Assembly (NCBI GenBank): GCA_035384965.1
Contig: DAOOJE010000010.1
Location: forward strand, 1 to 64,000
Source: JAAYVZ01 sp035384965
GTDB taxonomy: Bacteria; Acidobacteriota; Thermoanaerobaculia; Thermoanaerobaculales; Thermoanaerobaculaceae
Length of the DNA: 64,000 nt
Direction of reading: 5' to 3'
Below the pieces are notes generated by a model that did not search any database, was not told the origin of the DNA, and worked only from the letters and a program-made list of their open reading frames with translations. The stretch's first letter is position 1. Each line of letters begins with the position of its first letter. Positions 25,205 to 34,000 of this stretch are shown piece by piece. The position numbers and the translations under genes were made by a program.

Positions 25205-26101
25205 TCACGCCTTCAAGTTGATGACCTCGCGGACGTTGAAGGCGCGCAAGAAGGCCTTCATGCCCCGGAAGTCGGGATAGTGCGCCGAGAGCCGGTGGAG
25301 GTACTCGTCCGCCGCCTCCTCGTCGCCTTCGTCCATGGCCGCATCGGCCAGCAGCATCAAGGTGTTCTTCTCCACCGTGGGGTTGGAATACGCGCGCGCC
25401 AGCTCGAGAGCCCGCTCGCCGGCGATCCGGGCCTCGGCGAGGTTGCCGAGCTGAAGGGCACCGAAGCAGATGTCCTGGTAGACCTCCGGCAGCAGGTGGC
25501 GGCTGCCGATCGCCTCGAGCGCCGCGGCCGCATCGCGGCACAGCGCCAGCCCGTCCTCGACCCGGCCCGTGCACATCCAGCAATAGCCGAGGTTGTCCCT
25601 GGCCACGGCCAGGTTGATCGGGTCGTCACCGTCCTCGGCCGCGAAGCCGAGCGCCACCTGGAACCGCTCGGCGGCCTCGGCAAAGCGCGAGTCGCGGAGC
25701 GCCAGCACGCCGTGGAGGTTGGCCGAACCCTTGAGAGCACGCCGGTCGTCGAGCGCCTGGGCGATCTCGCTGGCGCGGCGGGCGTACGCGAGAGCGCGCG
25801 AGAAGTTCTCCTCCGCCTCGTAGACCTGCGCCGTGTAGTACGCGGCCATCCACGAGGTGAAGGGGTCGCGGGAGCGCATGAGCACGGTCTTGAGCTCGCC
25901 GACCGCACCCTCGAGCCGGTCCAGCTCGAGCAACACCACGCACCGGTTGCAAAACGCCCTGTCGACGAGCTCCTGGTCGCCGGTCGCGCGCGCCTCGTCC
26001 TCGGCCGCCGAGAAGAGCCGCAGGGCACGATCCAGCCGGCCCTTGGCGTAGGCCGCCTGGGCCAGCTTGCTCAGACGCAAATAGCGCTCGAGAGAGCCCA
26101 T
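25205..26101 (-). CDS. TPR-repeat cytoplasmic protein
   Basis: A 298-residue all-helical protein built of at least six TPR-like helix pairs, for example LAQAAYAKGRLDRALRLFSA, AYYTAQVYEAEENFSRALAY, NLHGVLALRDSRFAEAAERF and GALQLGNLAEARIAGERAL. There is no signal peptide or membrane segment. It sits between an XRE-family DNA-binding gene (8 bases upstream) and a secreted protein gene (4 bases downstream) on one transcript. Split HTH plus TPR pairs recall RNPP-type regulators, in which a TPR domain binds a peptide and controls an HTH domain. That comparison is inference. Confidence 0.85.
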   Translation of the reverse strand: MGSLERYLRLSKLAQAAYAKGRLDRALRLFSAAEDEARATGDQELVDRAFCNRCVVLLELDRLEGAVGELKTVLMRSRDPFTSWMAAYYTAQVYEAEENFSRALAYARRASEIAQALDDRRALKGSANLHGVLALRDSRFAEAAERFQVALGFAAEDGDDPINLAVARDNLGYCWMCTGRVEDGLALCRDAAAALEAIGSRHLLPEVYQDICFGALQLGNLAEARIAGERALELARAYSNPTVEKNTLMLLADAAMDEGDEEAADEYLHRLSAHYPDFRGMKAFLRAFNVREVINLKA

Positions 26102-26109
26102 GCCCCTCC

Positions 26110-26469
26110 TCACTCCAGACTCCGCTCCAGCCGCTGGCGCTTGAAGGCGGCAAACTCGAGAACTTCCTCCTGCGCCTCGGGCGGCAGAGCGCGGAACGAT
26201 TCTATCAGCTCGGACTCGCGATCTGTCAAGCTGCCGCCGCTCAGATCCCCGAAGAATTCCCCCAGCGACAACTCGAAGGCCTGCAGGAGGCGAAAGAGGA
26301 CGTCGAGCGAGACTCTGTACTCGCCCTTCTCCATGCGGGACAGGTCGGACTGCTGGATGCCAATCTGGCGCGCCAGCTCCACCTGCGTGAGGTTCCTCTC
26401 GACCCGCCGCTGGCGGATGCGCTTCCCCACGGCGCTGCTGGGAAGCATGGGGCGAAAGGCTCGATCCAT
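26110..26469 (-). CDS. XRE-family helix-turn-helix regulator
   Basis: A 119-residue protein with a Cro/CI-type HTH at about residues 16-70 (IRQRRVERNLTQVELARQIG, then IQQSDLSRMEKGEYRVSLDV). A short acidic helical tail follows (EEVLEFAAFKRQRLERSLE). It heads an operon with the TPR and secreted-protein genes. Its promoter region at 26520-26551 contains an inverted repeat, so autoregulation is likely. An internal Met (MLPSSAVGK, residue 8) is an alternative start; no strong ribosome site decides between them. Confidence 0.88.
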   Translation of the reverse strand: MDRAFRPMLPSSAVGKRIRQRRVERNLTQVELARQIGIQQSDLSRMEKGEYRVSLDVLFRLLQAFELSLGEFFGDLSGGSLTDRESELIESFRALPPEAQEEVLEFAAFKRQRLERSLE

Positions 26470-26519
26470 CGCTCTTCTTGTGCCCTGTGGACGCTTCTGC
26501 TAGGGTTCCCAGGGCTAAG

Positions 26520-26551
26520 GTTATGGTAAGTCCGCATAACAGCCGTGTCAA
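26520..26551 (-). promoter_or_regulatory. Promoter of the XRE-TPR operon with embedded operator
   Basis: On the minus strand, TTGACA (complement 26546-26551) is a perfect -35, followed after 17 bases by TACCAT (complement 26523-26528, 4 of 6). An inverted repeat GTTATG-N9-CATAAC at 26520-26540 covers the -10 and most of the spacer. A regulator bound there would block polymerase; the XRE protein encoded by the first gene is the natural candidate. The predicted start near 26516 gives a leader of about 45 bases. Confidence 0.6.
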
Positions 26552-26560
26552 GGAAAGTTC

Positions 26561-27361
26561 GTGGCTGGCGAGCCGGGAGTGATCGGGCGGATCTGGCGCT
26601 GGCGCCGGCTCGTGCGGGAGCTGGCCCGGCGGGACTTCCGGGCGCGCTACGCGGGCTCGCTGCTCGGCGCATCGTGGGCGATCTTCGAGCCTGTGGTCCA
26701 CTTCGGTCTGTACTGGTTCGTCTTCGACCGTCTCCTTGGCACCAGACTTGCTTCGGCCGACGGCGTGGGTCCGTTCGCCCTTTACCTGATCTCCGGCCTC
26801 GTGCCGTTTCTCGCCCTGCAGGAAATGCTGCAGCGAGCCGTGGGTCTGGCCGGTGAACAGGCGGCCATCCTCCGGCACGTCAACGTGCCCGTGGAGGTGC
26901 TCGTCTCGGGGGCGCTGCTCGCCGTGGCCGCCCGGCAGGGCGTGGCGCTCGCGCTCGTCGTCGCGGCGTGCGCCGCGACGGGCACGCTCGGAGCCGCCCA
27001 GCTTCCGGCGCTGGCGCTGGGCCTGGGCGTGCTGCTGCTGGCGGGGTGGGGCGCGGCCCTCGCGCTCTTCCCGATCGGCGCCTACCTGCCCGACGCTGCG
27101 CAGGTGGTGCGAATCGGCTCTCAGGTGGTGTTCTTCGCGACGCCGATCGTCTACCGTGAGGCGATCGTGCCGCCGGGGCAGCGCGTCTGGTTCGACCTCA
27201 ACCCGGTGGCCGGCCTCGTGGACCTTTTCCGGGCCGGTCTCGTCGGCGGCCAGGTTTCGGTGCGCCGGACGGTGCTGGCGGCGGCCGCGAGCGTGCTGTG
27301 CGCCGGTCTCGGCGCGGTGGTCCTGCGGCGGCGCGGGCGGACCCTGCGCGACGTGGTCTGA
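26561..27361 (+). CDS. ABC-2 type polysaccharide export permease (Wzm/TagG type)
   Basis: A 266-residue membrane protein with six predicted helices. The N-terminal RELARRDFRARYAGSLLGAS motif is typical of Wzm, KpsM and TagG permeases that export O-antigen, capsule or teichoic polymers, as are PIVYREAIVP and FDLNPVAGLVDLFRAGL near the C-terminus. The start is a GTG behind AAGGAAAG. A permease normally sits next to its ATPase; here a Wzt-type ATPase gene is 10.4 kb away at 37728-38933 on the opposite strand. It is followed after 37 bases by a secreted FG-GAP gene. Confidence 0.88.
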   Translation: MAGEPGVIGRIWRWRRLVRELARRDFRARYAGSLLGASWAIFEPVVHFGLYWFVFDRLLGTRLASADGVGPFALYLISGLVPFLALQEMLQRAVGLAGEQAAILRHVNVPVEVLVSGALLAVAARQGVALALVVAACAATGTLGAAQLPALALGLGVLLLAGWGAALALFPIGAYLPDAAQVVRIGSQVVFFATPIVYREAIVPPGQRVWFDLNPVAGLVDLFRAGLVGGQVSVRRTVLAAAASVLCAGLGAVVLRRRGRTLRDVV

Positions 27362-27398
27362 ACTCGACGACAAATGAGATGCACCTTGTGGAGGAGAG

Positions 27399-29072
27399 AT
27401 GAAGAAGACAGTGCTCGTTGTGGTGTTCGCCGCCTGGTTCGGCGGCCTGGCGGCGGCCCAGACGCCGGCCCCGTCCGCGCCCTTGAAGGCGCTCGCCGCG
27501 ACCCCGGCGGCGAGCCCCGCCCCGGCGCCCCCGCCGGAAGTCCCGCCTGCCGATGCGGGCGAGGACGCATGGGAAGCCTTCATGAAGAGGTACCGCGAGA
27601 TCCGCAAGTTTCCCAAGGAACTCGTGGTCCGGCTGGGACCCAACACCGGGTACCCGGCGGCGTTCATGCGGCGCAAGATGGAGATCGTCGACGAGGACGA
27701 CCAGTGGGTCTACATGCGGAACCTTCCGATCGAGGACCCCGAGTCGGCCTCCCACAAGTCCTGGCTCATGCGGCAGGCCATCGAGATCCGCGAGGTCGCC
27801 CGCCAGGAGGAAGCGGAGGGGCAGTTCGTCCTCGATCCGGCTGTGGAGCACCCGTTGCCGGCGTTTTGCGACCGCATCCACTTCGAGGAGCGGAGCGCCG
27901 GCCTGCCCAACCAGGGGCGATGGGGTCTCGGCCTGGCGGTGGCCGACATGAACGGCGACGGGCTGCCGGACCTCGTCCTGCCGCCGCCGCGGCTGGGCGT
28001 GCCGCGGCCGGTGATCGTGCTGCAGACCCCGGACGGGTGGCGGACCTGGGAGACGGTCACCTGGCCCGACGTGAAGCTCGACTACGGCGACGTCGAGGTC
28101 GCCGACTTCGACGGGGACGGCCACCTCGACATCGCGATCGCGTGCCACTTCCTGCGCATTTACGTCATGTACGGCAACGGCAAGGGCGACTTCACGCGCG
28201 TCGTCGAGCTGCCGCGGGCGAGCGAGCGGATCACCTCGCGGGCCATCGCCCAGGCGGACTTCGACGGTGACGGGCGGCAGGACCTCGTCGCGCTCGCCGA
28301 GCTGGATGTGGATCTGGCGACCAACGCCCAGCACATCGGCGCCCTGGTGCAGGTGCTGCTCAACACCAGCAAGGGGTGGCAGGCTGTGGCGATCGAGGGC
28401 GGCGACCAGCACATTTACGGCGACCACGTGGCGGCCGGCGACCTGGACGGCGACGGACACCCCGACTTCGTGGTCGCCTCGCACAAGAACGCGAACCGCA
28501 GGTTCATGTTCGTCAACCGCGGCGACGGCCGCAGCTTCCAGCCGATCGAAAACCGCGAGTTCCCCAACCTCGGCTACGTTTTCGGCGTGGCGGCCGGCGA
28601 CCTCGACGGCCGGCCCGGCGCCGAGGAGCTCATGGGCGCCTTCCAGAACGTGCGGGCCGGCAGCCGCCAGTACCCGATGAACGGCGTGGTGGTGTACAAG
28701 CTCGAGCGCACGAGCGAAGGCTTCGAGGTGCAGCGGAACGTCGTGGCCGTGGACGGGCGGGAACTCGACGCGTACGTCTCGGCGGCGATCCTCGACGTCG
28801 ACGGCGACGGGCGCAACGACCTCGTCATGGGGCGTCGCACCGGCGCGGTCGAGATCTACCTGCAGGGTCTCGAGGGCCAGTTCTTCCGCGAGCAGAGCCC
28901 GGAGCTCGACCTCGGAGACGCCTACATCAACGCCTTCGCCATGGTGCCGATCGGCACGAAGGGGGAGCGGGCGCTGGTCGTGATGTCCTCGGACGGGCCG
29001 GCGACGGCCGGCTCGGTGCGAGCGTTCGTGGTGCGGCGCGGCCCCTTGACAAAGCAAGCGAGCCCGCGCTAG
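27399..29072 (+). CDS. Secreted FG-GAP/VCBS-repeat protein
   Basis: A 557-residue protein: signal peptide 1-20 (ends GLAAA), an Ala/Pro linker to about 45, a helical segment, then a beta-propeller made of FG-GAP repeats. The calcium-binding D-x-D-G-D-G-x-x-D motifs are VADMNGDGLPDLV, VADFDGDGHLDIA, ADFDGDGRQDLVAL, GDLDGDGHPDFVV and LDVDGDGRNDLVM; a sixth (GDLDGRPGAEEL) is degenerate. It should lie outside the cytoplasmic membrane. Such propellers bind ligands or partners rather than catalyse. The start follows GGAGGAGAG. Confidence 0.9.
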   Translation: MKKTVLVVVFAAWFGGLAAAQTPAPSAPLKALAATPAASPAPAPPPEVPPADAGEDAWEAFMKRYREIRKFPKELVVRLGPNTGYPAAFMRRKMEIVDEDDQWVYMRNLPIEDPESASHKSWLMRQAIEIREVARQEEAEGQFVLDPAVEHPLPAFCDRIHFEERSAGLPNQGRWGLGLAVADMNGDGLPDLVLPPPRLGVPRPVIVLQTPDGWRTWETVTWPDVKLDYGDVEVADFDGDGHLDIAIACHFLRIYVMYGNGKGDFTRVVELPRASERITSRAIAQADFDGDGRQDLVALAELDVDLATNAQHIGALVQVLLNTSKGWQAVAIEGGDQHIYGDHVAAGDLDGDGHPDFVVASHKNANRRFMFVNRGDGRSFQPIENREFPNLGYVFGVAAGDLDGRPGAEELMGAFQNVRAGSRQYPMNGVVVYKLERTSEGFEVQRNVVAVDGRELDAYVSAAILDVDGDGRNDLVMGRRTGAVEIYLQGLEGQFFREQSPELDLGDAYINAFAMVPIGTKGERALVVMSSDGPATAGSVRAFVVRRGPLTKQASPR

Positions 29073-29107
29073 CGTGTGACCCGTGACACGACCTGCCTCG
29101 AAGGGGC

Positions 29108-29140
29108 TTGACAGCGCGCTCGAGGCACACTAGGTTATAT
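29108..29140 (+). promoter_or_regulatory. Promoter-like sequence upstream of the 29282 gene
   Basis: A perfect -35 hexamer TTGACA at 29108-29113 is followed 17 bases later by TAGGTT (29131-29136), and 21 bases later by the better TTATAT (29135-29140). Either could serve as -10. A second TTGACA at 29046-29051 lies at the end of the preceding gene. The leader to the ATG would be about 135 bases. Confidence 0.5.
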
Positions 29141-29281
29141 GCTGTGGCAGCATAGAGAGGAGCGAGCCAAACAGTGGTAGTGGAAAAAACCAACGGGGAG
29201 GTGATGGCATCGCGAGTTCAAGGTCGTGACGTGGCCGTTTCGACTCATCTCGAAGCTCACGCTAGGAAGGAGAATGAAGGA

Positions 29282-30778
29282 ATGAAGAAGATCTTCGCTG
29301 TGACCCTGGTGGCGGCGCTGGCCATGTTCGCCGGCTCGGCGTACGCCAACTTCTGCGCCCGCGACGTGGTGCCCGCCTCGACGCTGCTGGTGCCGTACGC
29401 GGTGGTGTCGATGAACGGCTCGGTGCCGGATCCGTCGGGCGCGACCACCCTGCTGTCCGTGACCAACGCCTCCTACGAGGCCACGATCATCCACATCACG
29501 GTGTGGAACGCCATTTCGGACGCGATCCTCGACTTCGACGAGGTGCTCTCCGGCTACGACGTGTGGGTCATCAACTTCCGCGACCTGCTGTCGGGCAACT
29601 GGTCGGCGTTCGACACCTCGCGCTCGGCCACTGCCTACCCGAACACCGAGCCCGGCGCGCTCAAGCGCACCCCGTTCGAGTGGGGTCCCGACGGCCGCTC
29701 GGCGTACGGCGGCGTGCCCGCTCCGTACACCTCACCGTGGTCCCGTGGGCTCCCCGTGCCGCAGCCGACCAACGTCCTGCCGGCCATCAACTGCAACATG
29801 CCGTTCGGCGACACCGTGGGCGCCCAGTACGCGCCGATGGTCGTGGAGGGCCTCCAGGAGCCGCTGTTCGCGCGCGGACACCTGGGCTGCGGCACGCAGG
29901 TCGTGCAGCGTCACCTCAACGACTGGCTGTCGAACCTTGGCGACAACCCGCTGTTCTTCTACGTCACGGTCGACAACTTCAAGCAGTGCGACCTGGTGTT
30001 CCCCGAGGACGTCGGCTACTTCGGTCGTGAGGGGCGCTACAATTACGAGAACGTGCTGCTCGGCGAGATCTACTGGGTGAACGCGGCCTCCAACTACTCC
30101 GAGGCGACCCCGGCGGTCCACATCGAGTCCGATCTCAATTCCGAGCTGTCGCTCGTGACCACCGAGTTCTACCTCGAGAAGGCGTCCGACCCGGCCACCT
30201 TCCTCGAGCCGCTGGCCACCGCGTTCGGCTTCAAGTACTACGACGGCAACGGCGTGACCTCCTCGGTCATCGTGTGGAAGAACTTCTGGGAGTTCTCCAA
30301 CCCGCTCAACAACCCGATGCTCAACGTCAACGACTGCGGCGCCTACCTGTACTACGCGTGGGACGAGGATGAGCACGTCGTCACCCGCGGCGTGACCTGC
30401 CCCGTTTCGCCGTGCGCCGGGGCCGACATCGACCCCAACGAGTTCCCGTTCGAGACCCAGATGGTCCCGATCACCACGGCGAACTTCGACCTGCCGGCGG
30501 CGGCTGGCTGGATGCTGCTGGTGTTCCCGCCGTCCTACGACGCCAACTTCTGGGCGCTCAACGGCGACCCGACTCCGAACACCATCCTGCTCAACCGCGA
30601 CTACCAGGCGTGGGTCGGCACCCGGATCGAGTACGGCACCTACTCCATGGGCCTCGAGGCCGCAACGATGGCCAACGCCCACTGCTTCCCGGATCAGGAG
30701 CTGCCGTGGCTGGGCGTGAACTACACGCACTGGGGCGGCTACAGCTACGAGTGGTACCGGAACATCCCGGTCAACTAG
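29282..30778 (+). CDS. Secreted protein of unknown function, probably abundant
   Basis: A 498-residue protein with a signal peptide (residues 1-22, ending GSAYA). The mature sequence is rich in Asn, Tyr, Trp, Asp and Pro with very few Lys after residue 60, a composition like outer-surface or layer proteins. I do not recognise a domain. Segments such as TLLVPYAVVSMNG, TTLLSVTNASYEATIIHITV and WNAISDAILDF suggest beta strands of an extracellular adhesin-like fold. The ATG follows AGGAAGGAG. A -35 consensus upstream, a long leader and a near-ideal terminator suggest strong independent expression; that is inference. Confidence 0.82.
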   Translation: MKKIFAVTLVAALAMFAGSAYANFCARDVVPASTLLVPYAVVSMNGSVPDPSGATTLLSVTNASYEATIIHITVWNAISDAILDFDEVLSGYDVWVINFRDLLSGNWSAFDTSRSATAYPNTEPGALKRTPFEWGPDGRSAYGGVPAPYTSPWSRGLPVPQPTNVLPAINCNMPFGDTVGAQYAPMVVEGLQEPLFARGHLGCGTQVVQRHLNDWLSNLGDNPLFFYVTVDNFKQCDLVFPEDVGYFGREGRYNYENVLLGEIYWVNAASNYSEATPAVHIESDLNSELSLVTTEFYLEKASDPATFLEPLATAFGFKYYDGNGVTSSVIVWKNFWEFSNPLNNPMLNVNDCGAYLYYAWDEDEHVVTRGVTCPVSPCAGADIDPNEFPFETQMVPITTANFDLPAAAGWMLLVFPPSYDANFWALNGDPTPNTILLNRDYQAWVGTRIEYGTYSMGLEAATMANAHCFPDQELPWLGVNYTHWGGYSYEWYRNIPVN

Positions 30779-30801
30779 TAATCCAGACGTGAAGCAAATC
30801 C

Positions 30802-30834
30802 GGGCGGGCCGCAAGGCCCGCCCACTGTTTTTTT
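30802..30834 (+). terminator. Strong Rho-independent terminator
   Basis: Nine-base arms GGGCGGGCC and GGCCCGCCC close a GCAA tetraloop, followed by ACTG and seven T. It lies 23 bases after the stop of the 498-residue secreted protein. Confidence 0.95.
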
Positions 30835-30957
30835 GGCGGGATGGAGCCTCGCCCACCGCGAGAAGCCAGCCGGTCGCGACGGGGCCGCACGGGGCGGTAC
30901 CAGGGTGGACTCCGGCCAGCAGGAAGCCCCGAGAGTGAGCATGGTCACGCCAAGCTC

Positions 30958-30986
30958 TTGCGGCAGCGGCGGAAACGTCGTACATT
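30958..30986 (+). promoter_or_regulatory. Possible promoter of the PKD/Fn3 surface protein gene
   Basis: TTGCGG (30958-30963) and TACATT (30981-30986) are spaced by 17 bases; matches are 3 and 4 of 6. The predicted start would leave only about 13 bases to the ATG, still room for the GAGGAGGT ribosome site. Confidence 0.35.
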
Positions 30987-31005
30987 GCAGGTCGAGGAGG
31001 TCGTG

Positions 31006-34000
31006 ATGAAGCAACTGAAAGTGTGCCTGCCTCTCCTCCCGGCGCTGGTGGTCCTGCTGGCGCCGAGCGGTGCGGTTCCTGCCGCCGGGCAGACCTGTGT
31101 GCAGCCCTCAACGCCGCCGTCTCCGCCGGCGTACTGGGCGAGCTCGGCTCCCCCGCAGACCGTCTATGAGTGCTCGGACCTCATGTTCCACAACCGTATC
31201 GCGCGCGTCAGCGGGCAGGCTGGGCAGCCCGGCCTGCCCAAGCTCGTGAGCGTGGTGGGGTGCGACGTGGTGTTTTCCGACGTGAGCGGCGCCTCGCCGG
31301 TCAAGGAGACGTCGATCAAGCTGTGGAACTACGGCAACAACGATACCCACTCCAACCACTACCTCTCGGGCGTCGAGATCCTCGACGGCTTTCCCTACGT
31401 CATGCTCTCGCACAGCAACAACGGCTGGGTGATGGGGAAGATCCAGATGAGCGGCTCGGGGGCGGTGAGCACCCTGAGCTACGTCACGCACTTCAAGTTC
31501 GGCGACAGCAGGCCGAGCCCCGACGCCCAGGCTTACGGCACGAAGATGTGGTGGGGCAACGACGGGCGGGCGTACATCGTGGGGATGTACCTCGACAAGA
31601 ACATCGACGATGCGGCGTTCAAGATCGCCGATCTCGGCACCGGCGAGCAAACGCCGCCGTTCACGATCAAGAGCGCCCTTCCATCCAGCTCTCTGTCGTC
31701 GATGTTCAGCACGATGAAGGTCGGCAGCACGATTTACCTCCTGCAGTGGGGGCGCAACGGCCTGTACGTGCACAACGTCACGAACCCGTCGGTGCCGCAG
31801 CTCGCGGCCGTGCACACCGACACCCCGTTCAAGTTCCCCACCAAAGACTACGGCCCGGACTACGTGTGGGGGCCGGTGGTCCTCAACCGGGGCACCGACA
31901 ACGCGCCCCAGTGGCGGGCGTACACCTACCAGCGAGGCGGCTCCAAGCTCTACATCATCGACCTCAACAATCCGCTCGCCCCGGTCGTCCTTGCCCAGGC
32001 CACGCTGCCTGACGGGGCCGCGAGCATCAACTCGGTGGCGAGCGACGGCCAGCTTCTGGTCGCCCACCGGCTGACGCCCTCGTCCGAGACCCTCCCGGGG
32101 CCGCAACTCACCTACTACTCGGTCGTCGACGACTCGTTCCAGGAAATCCCGAGCCACTTCTGGTGGGACAAGGGGCGGGACCGCCTCGGAGAGGAATTCG
32201 CGCAGGAGATCGCCGTGTGGCCCGGCGCCGGCCAGTACAAGGTCTTTGCCGCCGCTCGGATTCGCGCCTACCAGAGCACCGTGCAGGCCAGCTGCCTGAG
32301 CATGACCCCGACGGCGGCGCTCGGCGTTGCGCGCGCCAGCGGGCAGACCGGGACGCCGGGGTGCACCCCCGGCCACCCAGAGGCAGCGAAGGGGTTCCCG
32401 GGGGACGTCTTCACCCTCACCAACGGCTCGACCAACGGCCTCCTCCTCGAATCGCTCGAGGTCCGGCACCCCGACCAGTCGGTCCACGACCTCACGGCGC
32501 AGTTCGGCTCCGGCTCGATGTCCTGGACCTCGCCGGCCGCCGGTCCGCTCGGCGAGTACACGTTCACGCTGCGCATGCGCGACGCCCAGCAAGTTCTCTA
32601 CACCGCGCAGGCGTACGTGCAACTGTGCGGCGACCCAACGGCGCGGCTGGCCATCACCCACGTCCGGGCCCCGGGCGGCAACTGGGCGGCGTGCACGAGC
32701 TGCTCGTGGCTGGCCGGGTACGGCGTGCGGCTGTCCGCGGCCGGCTCCGACGGGCATCCGGTGTGGAGCGGGAGCAACCCGACGTGGGACGTGCAATACC
32801 GGCCGAAGGACGGGAGCTGGTCGCCGGCGCCGGAAACCGATTACGTCAACCCGGGCGACGGCACTCTCGAACTCACCCTCAACGGCATCGGGGACTACAA
32901 GGTCGGCGCCAGCGTGAGCTACCCGTACGAGGAGCTGCCGGTGGGGACCGGCGACACGACGCTCCATTCCGGCGCGGTCACGGCTGCGTTCACTGCGTAC
33001 CAGGGCGGCACGCAGGTGGTCAACAACGGCACGGCTGACCGGGCCAAGGCGACGGCCCTCACGTTCACGGGCCAGCCGGCCAGCGGCTCGACGTGCGTGT
33101 GGGCGATCGCGCCCGCGCACTGGGGCGGGTTTTCCGGGGCCTGCGGCAGCGCGGCGTCGATTCCCGCCGGCACGCTGCAGAAGGATCAGCAGTACACCCT
33201 GACGCTGACCGCGAGCGTCTCCGAGCCGGTGGCCGACGAGGCCGTGGCGACGCTCGTCTTCACCGCCACCGAGATCACCGGCGACTTCTCGTGGTCGCCG
33301 ACCACCCCCAATATCGGTCAGACCACGACGTTCACCCCGCTGAACCTGCCCACGGGGGTGAAGAGGCTGAGATGGGAGTTCGGCGAGGAGGGGTGCGACC
33401 CGCAAGCGCACCCCGCCACGCTCGAGGTGCCGTGCCTGGCCGGGTGTGTCGCCGCGACGTTCCAGTTCAAGACCGGCGGCTCCAAAACCGTGACGCTGTC
33501 GGCCTCCACCGACTCGGTCAACTTCACCCCGGTGGCCACCCACTCGCTCACCGTCAATTACGCGGGCTCGTGCGTCACCTGCACCCCGCCCTCGGCGCCC
33601 ACCAACGTCGTGCCGCAGCCCGGAGCGCAGGTGGGCTCCGGCACCGTCCAGTTCTCGTGGAACCCCTCGACCGGCACGGCGCCGATCTCGTATCAGGTCT
33701 ACCTGGGCCCGGTGGCGGCGTGCAGCTCGAGCTCGACTTCGTGCAGCACCACGATCAGCTCGCCAGGCACGTACTCCTGGACCGTGAGGGCGAGCAACTC
33801 GTGCGGCAACGCGACGTCGAGCGCCACCAGCTTCACGGTCGTCTCGAGCGGCACCGCGCCCAGCGCGCCGGTGCTCGTGAGCCCCGCCAACAACGCCAAC
33901 CTGCCCGGCGGGTCGGTGACGTTCTCGTGGGCCGCGTCGAGCGGCAGCCAGCCGATCACCTACGATGTGAACCTCGGGCCGCTCATGAAGATCTGCTCGA

